Source: Pasteurella bettyae CCUG 2042
GTDB lineage: Bacteria > Pseudomonadota > Gammaproteobacteria > Enterobacterales > Pasteurellaceae
Direction of reading: 5' to 3'
NCBI RefSeq assembly: GCF_000262245.1
Contig: NZ_AJSX01000007.1
Coordinates: 124,001-188,000 of the forward strand
DNA: 64,000 bases
The notes beneath the pieces were generated by a model. That model ran no database searches, was not told the DNA's origin, and saw nothing but the letters and a program-made list of their open reading frames with translations. The first letter of the stretch is position 1; every line of letters starts with the position of its first letter. The translations under genes were made by a program, and so were the position numbers. Shown in pieces: positions 52,809-61,991 of this stretch.

Positions 52809-53858
52809 TTATTTATTTTTTAAATCTTGAGCAATTTGACGTAATAATGTATCGGTAGTTTCCCAATTAATACAAGCATCGGTAATTGATACTCCATATT
52901 TCATTTCAGAAATAGGTTGTTCAGAACTTTGATTACCCGCATTAATATTACTTTCAATCATTAATCCGATAATAGAACTATTACCATGTACAATTTGATG
53001 AATGGCATTCTCTGCTACCATTGGTTGACGCTTATAATCTTTATTAGAGTTACCATGGCTACAATCAATCATAATTGAAGCTTCTAAGCCCGCTTTTAAT
53101 AGCTCTTGTTCGCATTGCTCAACAAATTCTTGATAATAATTTGGTGTTTTACCCCCCCGTAAAATAACATGTCCATCAGGATTACCTTCAGTATGTAATA
53201 AGTTTACTTGACCATGTTGGTTGATTCCTATAAAGCTATGTCCCATTGAGGCCGCTTTTAACGCATTAATAGCGGTAGATAAACTACCATCGGTGCCATT
53301 CTTAAAGCCAACGGCCATAGATAAACCTGAAGCTAACTCACGGTGAGTTTGAGACTCTGTAGTACGTGCACCAATTGCAGACCAACTAAATAAATCTGCC
53401 ATATATTGAGGTGTCATAGGATCTAAAGCTTCTGTCGCCAATGGTAAACCTAAGTTAGCCAAATCTAATAGTAATTGACGAGCAATATGTAACCCTTCTT
53501 CTACATGAAAAGAACCATCAATACGAGGATCATTAATTAGCCCTTTCCATCCTACCGTTGTACGAGGTTTTTCAAAATAAACACGCATCACAATATAAAG
53601 TTGATCTTTTAACTCATCTGATAATGCTTTTAATCTCTTGGCATATTCAATAGCGGCAATAGGATCATGAATTGAACAAGGCCCAATCACAACTAATAAA
53701 CGTTTATCTTTTTTATGTACAATATCAGCAATTTCACGGCGATGCGTTTCGATTTGTGTACGTAATCTATTGGTTAAAGGTAATTTTTGTTTTAATTCTG
53801 CGGGGGTGATCAATATTTTCTCATCAACGATATGAATATTGTGAATGCTATCTTTCAT
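52809..53858 (-). CDS. aroG: 3-deoxy-7-phosphoheptulonate (DAHP) synthase, class I
   Basis: First step of the shikimate pathway: phosphoenolpyruvate plus erythrose 4-phosphate. 349 residues. Class I motifs VVIGPCSIHDP (metal Cys), MRVYFEKPRTTVGWKG, GARTTESQTHRELASGLSM and MIDCSHGNSNKD. Sequence alone does not securely separate the Phe-, Tyr- and Trp-sensitive isozymes. Linkage to tyrA and two TyrR-like boxes suggest tyrosine/phenylalanine control (aroF-like context), while family members in Haemophilus are usually named aroG. Confidence 0.92.
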   Translation of the reverse strand: MKDSIHNIHIVDEKILITPAELKQKLPLTNRLRTQIETHRREIADIVHKKDKRLLVVIGPCSIHDPIAAIEYAKRLKALSDELKDQLYIVMRVYFEKPRTTVGWKGLINDPRIDGSFHVEEGLHIARQLLLDLANLGLPLATEALDPMTPQYMADLFSWSAIGARTTESQTHRELASGLSMAVGFKNGTDGSLSTAINALKAASMGHSFIGINQHGQVNLLHTEGNPDGHVILRGGKTPNYYQEFVEQCEQELLKAGLEASIMIDCSHGNSNKDYKRQPMVAENAIHQIVHGNSSIIGLMIESNINAGNQSSEQPISEMKYGVSITDACINWETTDTLLRQIAQDLKNK

Positions 53859-53885
53859 ATTTTCTTCCTAGTCTAAACATTTCAT

Positions 53886-53927
53886 TGTAAATATTTTATT
53901 ACATTTAATTGTAATAAATAAATTACA
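53886..53927 (-). promoter_or_regulatory. Tandem TyrR-like boxes upstream of DAHP synthase-tyrA
   Basis: Box 1, TGTAAA-TATTTT-ATTACA (53886-53903), and box 2, TGTAAT-AAATAA-ATTACA (53910-53927), fit TGTAAA-N6-TTTACA with one and two mismatches. They are spaced 24 bp start to start, 28-69 bp upstream of the ATG at 53858, so they probably overlap the promoter. Confidence 0.6.
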
Positions 53928-54011
53928 CTATACATAAAAACATTTCAAGACTTAAGAATGAATAATTGAAAAAATACGATTAGAGAAAAATTCTTGCTAT
54001 TTAATCATAAA

Positions 54012-54065
54012 AAATCTGCACCTTAATAAGTGGGTTGTTTATCCCAACTTTTAGGGTGCAGATCA
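54012..54065 (-). terminator. Terminator of sppA, from a complex palindrome
   Basis: ATCTGCACC (54014-54022) pairs with GGTGCAGAT (54055-54063); an inner AAGTGGG/CCCAACTT pair is imperfect. On the minus strand the hairpin is followed by TTTTTT. It lies past the sppA stop. Confidence 0.72.
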
Positions 54066-54091
54066 AATGATTTGCTTTTACAATTCCAGCA

Positions 54092-55981
54092 TTATTTAAT
54101 TTGACTGCAATTTAAACAATAAAGATATTGTCCTTTAGGATCATTAAATTGAGTCCATATACTAAGTTGATTTTTAACCTGATTTAGTTGTTTTGGTAAT
54201 CCTAGCATAGAATAGAATGAAGAACTAAAGAATGATTCTGCTCCTCGTTTAAAATCTCTCATTAAGCTACCAAATAAACCACGATCATCACTTAACCATT
54301 CGATACTATAATCTGCACCTTTCTTATCTTCTGGCAATTTATCATTTAGTAGTTTCTCTACTTGAGCAACCGCTGTATCAAAGTCTCCGATCTCATCAAC
54401 TAACTTATTATTATAAGCATCCTGACCTAACCAAACACGTCCTTGCGCAATTTTGTCCACATCTTCTTTTGACAAATGACGACCTTGGCTAACCACAGAA
54501 AGGAATCGATCATAACCATGGTCAATTTGCAATTGTAAGCTTTCATTTAACTCAGGAGTTAATGCTGTAAAACCACTAGGAGATACTAGCTCAGAAGTGG
54601 CTAATCCATCAGCAGATATACCCGCTTTCTTGATGGTCTTTTCTAATGTAGGAAACATTGCAAAAATGCCAATCGAGCCAGTCAAAGTATTTTTATCTGC
54701 AACAATGTAATCTGCCGTACTTGAAATCCAATATCCACCTGAAGCTGCCATATTTCCCATTGATACAACAACTGGTTTTCCTATAGCTTGAAGATTTTCA
54801 GTTTCTTGTCGAATAATTTCGGAAGCAAATGCACTCCCACCAGGGCTATTGACACGTAATACGACAGCTTTTATTGATTCATCATCATAAGCCTGGCGTA
54901 ATAATTTAGCGATAGTATCACCACCTACGCCTTGTTCTGTTGAATCTCCATCGATAATAGTCCCTTCAACATTAACGACCGCAATTTTATTTTCTGAGGA
55001 TATCAATCCCTCACTTTCACCATTCATACGATCTGGCAATGATGCAAGATAAGTCTCAAATTCAACCATTTTAGGTTGTTTTTCTTTATTTTCGCCAAAA
55101 AGTGCAATTAATTTTTTCGATAAATCTAAACGAGTCACGGTCTCTGTTATTAATTTACGTTGTTTGGCATAATCTGTATTATTTCCATTGAGTTTCTTTA
55201 ACTCAGTGAGGTATTGTGATGCTTTAGGCAATACCATTCCTTTATCAATTTGACGATTTTGTGCAATGATATCTTGATAATTTGACCACATTGGATAAAG
55301 CCATTGCTTTAGATTATCTCTTGCTTCTTCTGACATATTGTCACGTAAAAACGGCTCTACGGCAGACTTATAGGTACCGACACGAAAAACATGTGGCGTA
55401 ACCTCTAATTTTTCTAACATAGATTTAAAATAGAGATTTTGTGCTGATAATCCTTCAATACCGACTTCACCTATCTTATTCAAATAAATTTCATCCGCAT
55501 AACTGGCTAATAAATATTGGGCTTGAGTATAATTATCTGCATATGCAATCACTGATTTGCCTGTAGATTGAAAATCCTGAATAGCTTTCCCAAGATAAGT
55601 TAAAGCAGGAATATCTGCACCTTCAAGATGATTTAAATCTAACACTAGACCTTTAATTCGCTCATCTTGTGCCGCACTTTCAATAGCATAAAATACATCA
55701 AAGGTAGAATATTGGTGAGGAACTTTTTCACCATTAATTTCTTGATATGCACTTTGCCAATTTAAGTTATCACCACGTTCATCAGCCAGATAACCATATA
55801 AATTGACCAATAATGCGCCTTGTTCACCTTCTAATACGGTTTTTTCTTTTAATGCACTGGTGAGACTAATTATTGACATGAATAAAAAGATAAAAAAAAG
55901 GAAAAATAAATTCATAACACAGTCACGAATAAAAGTTAAGCCTCTCCAACACCATTTAAAAAGTTTACAAATACTTTGCAT
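54092..55981 (-). CDS. sppA: Signal peptide peptidase SppA (protease IV, 67K type)
   Basis: Inner-membrane serine protease that degrades cleaved signal peptides. 629 residues (E. coli 618). N-terminal transmembrane segment (about residues 20-42). Two S49 domains: the N-terminal one supplies the catalytic Lys (VGTYKSAVEPF, near 206) and the C-terminal one the Ser (SMGNMAASGGYWIS, near 408). ATG 55981 with AAGGAG upstream. Divergent from ydjA, its neighbour in E. coli too. Confidence 0.95.
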   Translation of the reverse strand: MQSICKLFKWCWRGLTFIRDCVMNLFFLFFIFLFMSIISLTSALKEKTVLEGEQGALLVNLYGYLADERGDNLNWQSAYQEINGEKVPHQYSTFDVFYAIESAAQDERIKGLVLDLNHLEGADIPALTYLGKAIQDFQSTGKSVIAYADNYTQAQYLLASYADEIYLNKIGEVGIEGLSAQNLYFKSMLEKLEVTPHVFRVGTYKSAVEPFLRDNMSEEARDNLKQWLYPMWSNYQDIIAQNRQIDKGMVLPKASQYLTELKKLNGNNTDYAKQRKLITETVTRLDLSKKLIALFGENKEKQPKMVEFETYLASLPDRMNGESEGLISSENKIAVVNVEGTIIDGDSTEQGVGGDTIAKLLRQAYDDESIKAVVLRVNSPGGSAFASEIIRQETENLQAIGKPVVVSMGNMAASGGYWISSTADYIVADKNTLTGSIGIFAMFPTLEKTIKKAGISADGLATSELVSPSGFTALTPELNESLQLQIDHGYDRFLSVVSQGRHLSKEDVDKIAQGRVWLGQDAYNNKLVDEIGDFDTAVAQVEKLLNDKLPEDKKGADYSIEWLSDDRGLFGSLMRDFKRGAESFFSSSFYSMLGLPKQLNQVKNQLSIWTQFNDPKGQYLYCLNCSQIK

Positions 55982-56170
55982 AAATCTCCTTACACCTCTT
56001 TATTTGAGCAAAATTTATCACTAGTCGTGCCATTAGTTTACCGTTGAATAAAGTCGGCATAAAGTATTATTGCAAACTCCATATAAATTTATTTAAGTTT
56101 ATGGCTATTCTAAACAAAGATTTGCGGTAGAATACTAAAAAATACCATAATTTAAATACAAGGATTATAT

Positions 56171-56725
56171 ATGGATGCCTTAACTTTATTAACAACTCGC
56201 CGTTCTGATAAAAAACTATCAAATCCAGTTCCAAATAAACAACAATTAGAAATAATTTTTCAAGCAGCAACTCATGTGCCAGACCATGGTAAATTACAAC
56301 CTTATCGTTTTATTGTAATTGAAAAACAAAAACTGGCTAAATTAGCAGACTTATTAAAAGCTGCCGTAGTTGAATTAAAGCTAGATGAAAAACGCTTACA
56401 AAAAGCAGAAAAAATTGCCTCTATTGCTCCAATGATGATTGCAGTTGTTGCTAAAATTGATAAAAATATTGATAAAGTGCCTGGGTGGGAGCAAATGTTA
56501 ACGGCGGGATGTTCAGCTTATGCCATACAACTTGCTGCAAATGCACAAGGTTTTGATAATGTTTGGCTAACGGGACCTTGGGTTGATGGAACAGAATTAC
56601 GCCAAGCTTTAAATTGTCAAAAAGATGATAAAATTGTATCACTACTTATGATCGGAACCGCTGGCGAAAAAGAAGCTCGTGAGCCTAAAATCGTCAATAC
56701 CGCAGATTTTGTATCTTACTTGTAG
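56171..56725 (+). CDS. ydjA: Nitroreductase family protein YdjA
   Basis: Small FMN-dependent NAD(P)H oxidoreductase of unclear natural substrate. 184 residues. FMN-binding RRSDKKLSNP at the start, and VPDHGKLQPYRFIVIE, typical of YdjA. C-terminal GTAGEKEAREPK. ATG 56171 with AAGGAT upstream. An uptake signal and a strong terminator follow. Confidence 0.9.
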   Translation: MDALTLLTTRRSDKKLSNPVPNKQQLEIIFQAATHVPDHGKLQPYRFIVIEKQKLAKLADLLKAAVVELKLDEKRLQKAEKIASIAPMMIAVVAKIDKNIDKVPGWEQMLTAGCSAYAIQLAANAQGFDNVWLTGPWVDGTELRQALNCQKDDKIVSLLMIGTAGEKEAREPKIVNTADFVSYL

Positions 56726-56783
56726 TTTTTCTTCAAGTGCGGTCGGTTTTGATAAAATTTTATTTGAAGACAGCATTGAGCAT

Positions 56784-56820
56784 AAAAAACACCAATAATT
56801 TAGATTATTGGTGTTTTTCT
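56784..56820. terminator. Strong hairpin terminator between ydjA and rplY
   Basis: A 15-bp perfect stem (56785-56799 with 56804-56818) and TTAG loop, ending in T/A runs on both sides. Shared by convergent ydjA and rplY. Confidence 0.88.
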
Positions 56821-56833
56821 ATAAACAAACTAA

Positions 56834-57121
56834 TTAAACACGTTTAAAGTCAATGTGAACTAGTTTTGGTTTGAATGGATGGCGTTGCATCGCTTGCACT
56901 TTTACTGCCACTTCTTTACCATCAATAACGAGTGTAATGACGTCAGAATAGAATTCATCTTGTGCTTGAGCATTGTTTACTTCATCGTGATTTAATACGA
57001 TTGAAACAGGTGCTTCTTTACCACCATAAACGATCGCAGGGAATTGACCATTGTTACGAAGGCGGCGGCTCGCACCCTTACCTTGCGTAGAACGAACTTC
57101 AGCGTTAAATTTAAATGCCAT
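56834..57121 (-). CDS. rplY: 50S ribosomal protein L25
   Basis: 95-residue 5S-rRNA-binding protein of the large subunit (short form without the CTC domain, as in E. coli). [26 protein letters not shown] is the family core. ATG 57121 with GAGAAC upstream. It is preceded by a leader with several hairpins, possibly for autogenous control. Confidence 0.96.
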   Translation of the reverse strand: MAFKFNAEVRSTQGKGASRRLRNNGQFPAIVYGGKEAPVSIVLNHDEVNNAQAQDEFYSDVITLVIDGKEVAVKVQAMQRHPFKPKLVHIDFKRV

Positions 57122-57124
57122 TTT

Positions 57125-57232
57125 AATGTTCTCTTAAATTAAAAATTAATCTTTCAAAAATTGCAGGCGACCCAGCAATTTCCATAATTTGGCTCAAAGA
57201 CTTTTTTGAGCCTGTGGATTATAAGTAATCCA
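57125..57232 (-). promoter_or_regulatory. Structured 5' leader of rplY, candidate L25 autoregulatory leader
   Basis: Three hairpins lie in the 110 bp upstream of rplY: AATTGC/GCAATT (57159-57180), GGCTCAAA/TTTGAGCC (57191-57212) and GGATTA/TAATCC (57216-57231). Autogenous repression of rplY by L25 is known in Gammaproteobacteria; the match to that leader was not tested. Confidence 0.5.
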
Positions 57233-57365
57233 ATTTAAAAAATCAAATAAAATCACAATATTAGTATAAATAAATTACTAAATTAGACTGGCTATTTTTA
57301 TCTAAAAAAGGCACAATAATAGCAATTTTCAGTGAAGAAATAACATACTTAGAGAATAATACCAT

Positions 57366-57989
57366 ATGGATATACTAATAGATTTTTTTATTAATTATGG
57401 TTATTTAGCCGTACTGCTCGTTTTAATCATTTGCGGATTTGGTGTCCCAATTCCAGAAGACATAACTTTAGTATCTGGTGGAATTATTGCTGGTTTAGGT
57501 TATGCCGATCCACATATTATGGTCGTAGTAAGCATGATCGGTGTCCTTGCTGGTGATAGTGTAATGTATTGGCTAGGTCGTATTTATGGTGTGAAAATTT
57601 TACGTTTTCGCCCTATTCGAAAAATTATGACACTACAACGCCTCAAAATGGTACGTGAAAAATTTGATAAATATGGTAGTCGTGTATTATTTGTCGCTCG
57701 ATTCTTACCAGGCTTACGAGCACCTATTTATACTGTATCTGGCATTACTCGTCGTGTCAGCTATCCTCGTTTTGCACTTCTTGATTTTTCTGCTGCGATT
57801 ATTTCTGTGCCGATTTGGGTTTATTTAGGGTTTCATGGCGGTAATAACCATGAGTGGATTGAAGCCCAAATCAAAAAAGGCCAAATGGGTATCTATAGTA
57901 TTCTTGCCTTAGTGCTTTTATTTGTGGGTTGGAAAATTTATAAAAGTAAAAAACAACAAAAACAAGAGCAAGACAACATTCAAGATTAA
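57366..57989 (+). CDS. DedA family membrane protein
   Basis: 207 residues of the DedA/SNARE-associated superfamily, proposed undecaprenyl-phosphate or lipid flippases. About five hydrophobic segments; the conserved GFGVPIPEDITLVSGG and ARFLPGLRAPIYTVSGI carry the acidic and Arg residues typical of active DedA proteins. Lys/Gln-rich C-terminus in the cytoplasm. ATG 57366 follows AGAGAAT. The exact paralogue is not decided. Confidence 0.87.
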   Translation: MDILIDFFINYGYLAVLLVLIICGFGVPIPEDITLVSGGIIAGLGYADPHIMVVVSMIGVLAGDSVMYWLGRIYGVKILRFRPIRKIMTLQRLKMVREKFDKYGSRVLFVARFLPGLRAPIYTVSGITRRVSYPRFALLDFSAAIISVPIWVYLGFHGGNNHEWIEAQIKKGQMGIYSILALVLLFVGWKIYKSKKQQKQEQDNIQD

Positions 57990-57991
57990 AT

Positions 57992-58022
57992 AAAAAGTGC
58001 GGTATTTAACCGCACTTTTTAT
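57992..58022. terminator. Bidirectional inverted uptake-signal terminator
   Basis: AAGTGCGGT (57995-58003) and ACCGCACTT (58009-58017) with a 5-nt loop, flanked by A and T runs. Shared by the dedA-like gene and ycgN, whose stop (58019) lies just inside. Confidence 0.85.
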
Positions 58023-58459
58023 TGTTCATCAATAATAAATTCAAACCAATCGATAACATTATCTTCATTAATCCCATTCTGAATTAGCACTTTCGCCTTA
58101 ATAACAGAATCATAACTCCCTGAAATTAAAGGATGCCAAGCATTTAAAGGTTTATTTTCATAAAGTAAACGATAAGCACAGGTTTTAGGTAACCAACCAA
58201 AATCAGGTAAATTATCTTTTGTTAATTTAGTACAGTCTTCTTCTATCTCAAAACGATGTTGATAATCTCGGCACTTTCCTGTTTCACAGTTTAATAAATT
58301 GCAAGCAATACGGGTAAAATAAAGTCTTTCGCGTTTTCCCTGTCCTTCAATAAATTTACGATAACAACATTTACCACAGCCATCACATAATGCTTCCCAT
58401 TCAGCATCATTCATCTCTAACAGCGTTTTATGTTTCCAAAATTCAGGCTCTAATTGCAT
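58019..58459 (-). CDS. ycgN: YcgN family cysteine cluster protein (UPF0260)
   Basis: 146 residues with a CxxCGxCC-type cluster (CDGCGKCCYRK near residues 25-35) and further Cys in ACNLLNCETGKCRDY and DCTKL, consistent with a metal or Fe-S site (YkgJ-like superfamily). Function unknown. ATG 58459 follows an A/T-rich leader with AAAGAAAT. Confidence 0.88.
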   Translation of the reverse strand: MQLEPEFWKHKTLLEMNDAEWEALCDGCGKCCYRKFIEGQGKRERLYFTRIACNLLNCETGKCRDYQHRFEIEEDCTKLTKDNLPDFGWLPKTCAYRLLYENKPLNAWHPLISGSYDSVIKAKVLIQNGINEDNVIDWFEFIIDEQ

Positions 58460-58620
58460 GGTTATTTCTTTTTATTCAAGGTGATGAATATCTAAGCTAT
58501 CAGCTATCTAACAAACTCAATAAATCTTTTAATCAATATCATGATACCTTTATTGTAAATAAGAAAGTGCAGTTAAAATTTTATAAATTCCAACCGCACT
58601 TTCAATATCAATACTGTCAA

Positions 58621-58767
58621 TTATTGATTATTTACTGAGACTTTATCTGTATGATGATCATATTTAAGACCAGAATGTGAACCTTCTGAGCCATTAAAAT
58701 AAATATCTTTATTTGCACAAGCTGTCATCAATGTTGCTGCTAATATCACTAAAATAAATGCTTTCAT
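58621..58767 (-). CDS. Small lipoprotein coupled to glnS (48 aa)
   Basis: Found by eye: [20 protein letters not shown], a signal peptide with lipobox LMTAC (Cys17 as the lipidated residue), then a short polar region rich in Gly, Ser, His and Asp. The ATG overlaps the glnS stop (TAATG), and AAGG lies 7 bases upstream inside glnS, so it is translationally coupled. Family not recognised. An unpaired-looking uptake signal pair lies downstream (near 58565 and 58592). Confidence 0.7.
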   Translation of the reverse strand: MKAFILVILAATLMTACANKDIYFNGSEGSHSGLKYDHHTDKVSVNNQ

Positions 58768-60431
58768 TAGAAACCTTCTTTTAAGCTTACAGTTAAATTA
58801 AATACCAAATTACCCACTTTGCTATCTTTATTATCTGCACAGTAGTAACCTTCTCGTTCAAATTGGTAAGCTTTTTCAGGTTCCGCATTGGCTAAACTTG
58901 TTTCCACTACACCATGTTTTACAACAAGTGACTCTGGGTTAATTGCCGCAATAATATCTTCCTCAGCACCTGGATTAGGGAGATTAAAGAGGCGATTATA
59001 AACACGGAATTCTGCTGGCACATTTTCAGTTGCTGATACCCAATGAATAACCCCTTTTACTTTACGCCCATCGGCTGGATTTTTACCTAATGTTTCAGGA
59101 TCATAAGTACAATATACGGTAGTGATATTGCCATTATCATCTTTATCACAACGCTCAGCTTTAATTACATAAGCATGACGTAAACGAACTTCTTTGCCTA
59201 ATACTAAACGTTTATATTGTTTATTAGCCTCTTCACGGAAATCCGCTTGATCAATATAAATTTCTTTTGTAAATGGCATTTCATGTGTTCCTAATTCAGG
59301 GTAATTAGGATGATTTGGTGCAGTTAATATTTCTTTGTCACCAAAGTTTTCAATTACAATACGTAATGGATTTAAAACTGCCATTGCACGTGGAGCATTA
59401 GTATTCAAATCATCACGAATACAGCTTTCTAAAGCTGAATACTCTACTACGTTATCTTGTTTTGTTACCCCAATACGACGACAAAATTCACGTAATGATG
59501 CTGGTGTATAACCACGACGACGTAAACCTGAAATAGTTGGCATACGAGGATCATTCCAACCATCAACCACACCATCTGTGACTAATTTCAATAATTTACG
59601 TTTTGAAGTTAAGGTTCCTTCTAAATTTAAACGTGAAAACTCATATTGATGTGGCAATGGACGTTCAATTGAAATATGTTCTAACACCCAATCATATAAA
59701 CGGCGATTATCTTGAAATTCTAATGTACATAATGAATGCGTAATTCGTTCGATCGCATCTGAAATACAGTGCGTAAAATCATACATTGGATAAATGCACC
59801 ATTTATCTCCAGTTTGGTGATGAGTAGCAAATTTAATGCGATAAATGACAGGGTCACGCATTACCATAAATGGCGATGCCATATCAATTTTCGCACGTAA
59901 TGCTGCTTTCCCCTCTTCGAATTCACCATTTTTCATTTTTTCAAATAAAGCTAAATTTTCTTCTACGCTACGATCACGATATGGGCTATTTTTACCAGGT
60001 TCAGTTAAAGTTCCACGATATTCACGCATTTGCTCTGGCGAGAGCTCATCTACATATGCTAAACCTTTTTCAATTAACTCAATGGCATAACCATAGAGTT
60101 GATCAAAATAATCTGATGCATAATGCGGTTCACCTTCCCATTTAAAACCTAACCATTCTACGTCTTGTTTGATTGAATCAACATATTCAACATCTTCTTT
60201 TACTGGGTTTGTATCATCAAAACGTAAGTTACATTTACCTTGGTAATCTTTTGCAATACCAAAATTTAAACAAATTGATTTAGCATGTCCAATGTGCAAA
60301 TAGCCATTAGGTTCTGGAGGGAAACGTGTATAGACATTATTATGTTTACCTGAAGCAAGATCTTCATCAATAATTTGACGGATGAAGTTTGTCGGGCGAG
60401 TTTCATCTGTAAGAATTTCGTTATTATCCAT
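58767..60431 (-). CDS. glnS: Glutaminyl-tRNA synthetase
   Basis: Class I synthetase that charges tRNA-Gln. 554 residues, as in E. coli. [20 protein letters not shown] is the HIGH motif (near 34-45), [11 protein letters not shown] is the KMSKS equivalent (near 271), and the two-barrel anticodon domain fills the C-terminus ([14 protein letters not shown]). ATG 60431. It overlaps the small lipoprotein gene at its stop. Confidence 0.97.
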   Translation of the reverse strand: MDNNEILTDETRPTNFIRQIIDEDLASGKHNNVYTRFPPEPNGYLHIGHAKSICLNFGIAKDYQGKCNLRFDDTNPVKEDVEYVDSIKQDVEWLGFKWEGEPHYASDYFDQLYGYAIELIEKGLAYVDELSPEQMREYRGTLTEPGKNSPYRDRSVEENLALFEKMKNGEFEEGKAALRAKIDMASPFMVMRDPVIYRIKFATHHQTGDKWCIYPMYDFTHCISDAIERITHSLCTLEFQDNRRLYDWVLEHISIERPLPHQYEFSRLNLEGTLTSKRKLLKLVTDGVVDGWNDPRMPTISGLRRRGYTPASLREFCRRIGVTKQDNVVEYSALESCIRDDLNTNAPRAMAVLNPLRIVIENFGDKEILTAPNHPNYPELGTHEMPFTKEIYIDQADFREEANKQYKRLVLGKEVRLRHAYVIKAERCDKDDNGNITTVYCTYDPETLGKNPADGRKVKGVIHWVSATENVPAEFRVYNRLFNLPNPGAEEDIIAAINPESLVVKHGVVETSLANAEPEKAYQFEREGYYCADNKDSKVGNLVFNLTVSLKEGF

Positions 60432-60788
60432 TTATCTTTTACTCATCTTGTTTTAATTAAAAAATTCTAATTATTTTACACTGTTTAATAAGATAACAAA
60501 AGCTCTCAGGGTTAGTATCATAAGTTTTACTTATATAAAATGAACTTCTCATTTTTCTATTTCATTAGATTATAATGAACTTAATTAGTAAAATTATTTC
60601 TAATAGAAGTCATCTCATTTTGATTTTCACATTGGTAATTTCGCATTTGATGATAAAATATTCAATATCCATTAAGAATTTTAATGATGAAGCCCAATGT
60701 AGACTATTCTGTCTGATAATGTGGATATTCATCAAGACTCAATAAACATGCATTACACTCCCTATTTGATTTATGGGCATTGGAAGTT
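60432..60788. other. Spacer between divergent glnS and macA
   Basis: About 355 bp, AT-rich, without an open frame of note, an RNA gene or a clear operator. It must hold both promoters; no -35/-10 pair is convincing enough to mark. Confidence 0.5.
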
Positions 60789-61973
60789 ATGAACAAAAAA
60801 TATTTAGCAATTAGCTTATTGGCGATAATGGTAGCAAGTGGGAGCTACTATTTTATGAATTCTAGCAAAAAAGCCCCTACCTATTTAACGGAAAATGTTC
60901 AACGCAGTAATATTGAAAAAACGGTTGTTGCCTCTGGATCAATTGAAAGCTCAAATAAAGTTGATGTTGGTGCCCAGGTTTCAGGAAAAATCACAAAACT
61001 TTATGTCACTTTAGGTCAAGATGTAAAAAAAGGTGACTTAATTGCTAACATTGATTCAACGACTCAAACTAATAATCTGAATACTAAAAAAGCAGCATTA
61101 GCAAGTTATCAAGCTCAATTAAAAGCAAAAAAAACCACCTTTGAAGTTGCCTTATCCAGTTATAACCGTTTATCTAAATTATATAAACAACAAGCTACTT
61201 CTCTTGATACTTTAAATACAGCAAAAAGTACTTTAGATATTGCCAAAGCGGAAATGGATGCTTTAGAAGAATCAATCAAACAAGCTGAAATTGAAGTTAA
61301 TACAGCGGAAACTAATGTTGGCTATACTAAAATTACTTCACCGATTGATGGAACCGTAATTTCAACTCCAATTTCTGAAGGCCAAACCGTTAATGCGAAT
61401 CAAACAACACCAACGATTGTCACTGTTGCAAACTTGAATAAAATGTTAATAAAACCCGAAATTTCAGAGGGCGATATTACTCAGGTTAAATCAGGACAAG
61501 AAGTATCCTTTACTATTCTTTCAGATCGCTCAACAGTTTATAACGCCATAATAGCCTCTGTAGATCCTGCGACCACTACAAATACAGATGCTAAATCAAC
61601 CAGTAGTACAACAACCTCTTCCTCATCTTCTAGTTCTACTGCAGCTATTTATTACTATGCTAATATGGAAGTTGACAATCCTAATCGTATCTTGCGAATT
61701 GGTATGACTACGGAAAATAAAATTAAGATCGCCAGTGTTGAAAATGTATTAACCGTCTCCAATATGGCATTGAAAAAACGAGAAGAAAAATATTTTGTGA
61801 CACGCTTAACCGCACAAAATCAACCTGAAGAATGCGAAGTTATAATTGGCATACAGGATGATTATCATACTGAAATCAAGTCAGGGCTAAATGAAGGTGA
61901 TAAAGTGATCTTGTCACAAGTCGCTGAAGGTGAAAAAGTTGGAAACAGTAACCGTGGGCCTCGTTTATTTTAA
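60789..61973 (+). CDS. macA: MacA periplasmic adaptor of ABC efflux pump
   Basis: Membrane-fusion protein that links MacB to an outer-membrane TolC-type channel. 394 residues from ATG 60789 (GGAAG upstream); the TTG three codons earlier is unlikely. One N-terminal membrane helix, lipoyl/barrel-sandwich halves (GAQVSGKITKLYVTLGQDVKKG and TKITSPIDGTVISTPISEGQ), a coiled-coil hairpin (about 95-170), and a Thr/Ser-rich loop near residues 260-285 as in E. coli MacA. macB follows after 18 bp. Confidence 0.92.
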   Translation: MNKKYLAISLLAIMVASGSYYFMNSSKKAPTYLTENVQRSNIEKTVVASGSIESSNKVDVGAQVSGKITKLYVTLGQDVKKGDLIANIDSTTQTNNLNTKKAALASYQAQLKAKKTTFEVALSSYNRLSKLYKQQATSLDTLNTAKSTLDIAKAEMDALEESIKQAEIEVNTAETNVGYTKITSPIDGTVISTPISEGQTVNANQTTPTIVTVANLNKMLIKPEISEGDITQVKSGQEVSFTILSDRSTVYNAIIASVDPATTTNTDAKSTSSTTTSSSSSSSTAAIYYYANMEVDNPNRILRIGMTTENKIKIASVENVLTVSNMALKKREEKYFVTRLTAQNQPEECEVIIGIQDDYHTEIKSGLNEGDKVILSQVAEGEKVGNSNRGPRLF

Positions 61974-61991
61974 AAGTGCGGTGTAAATTTA

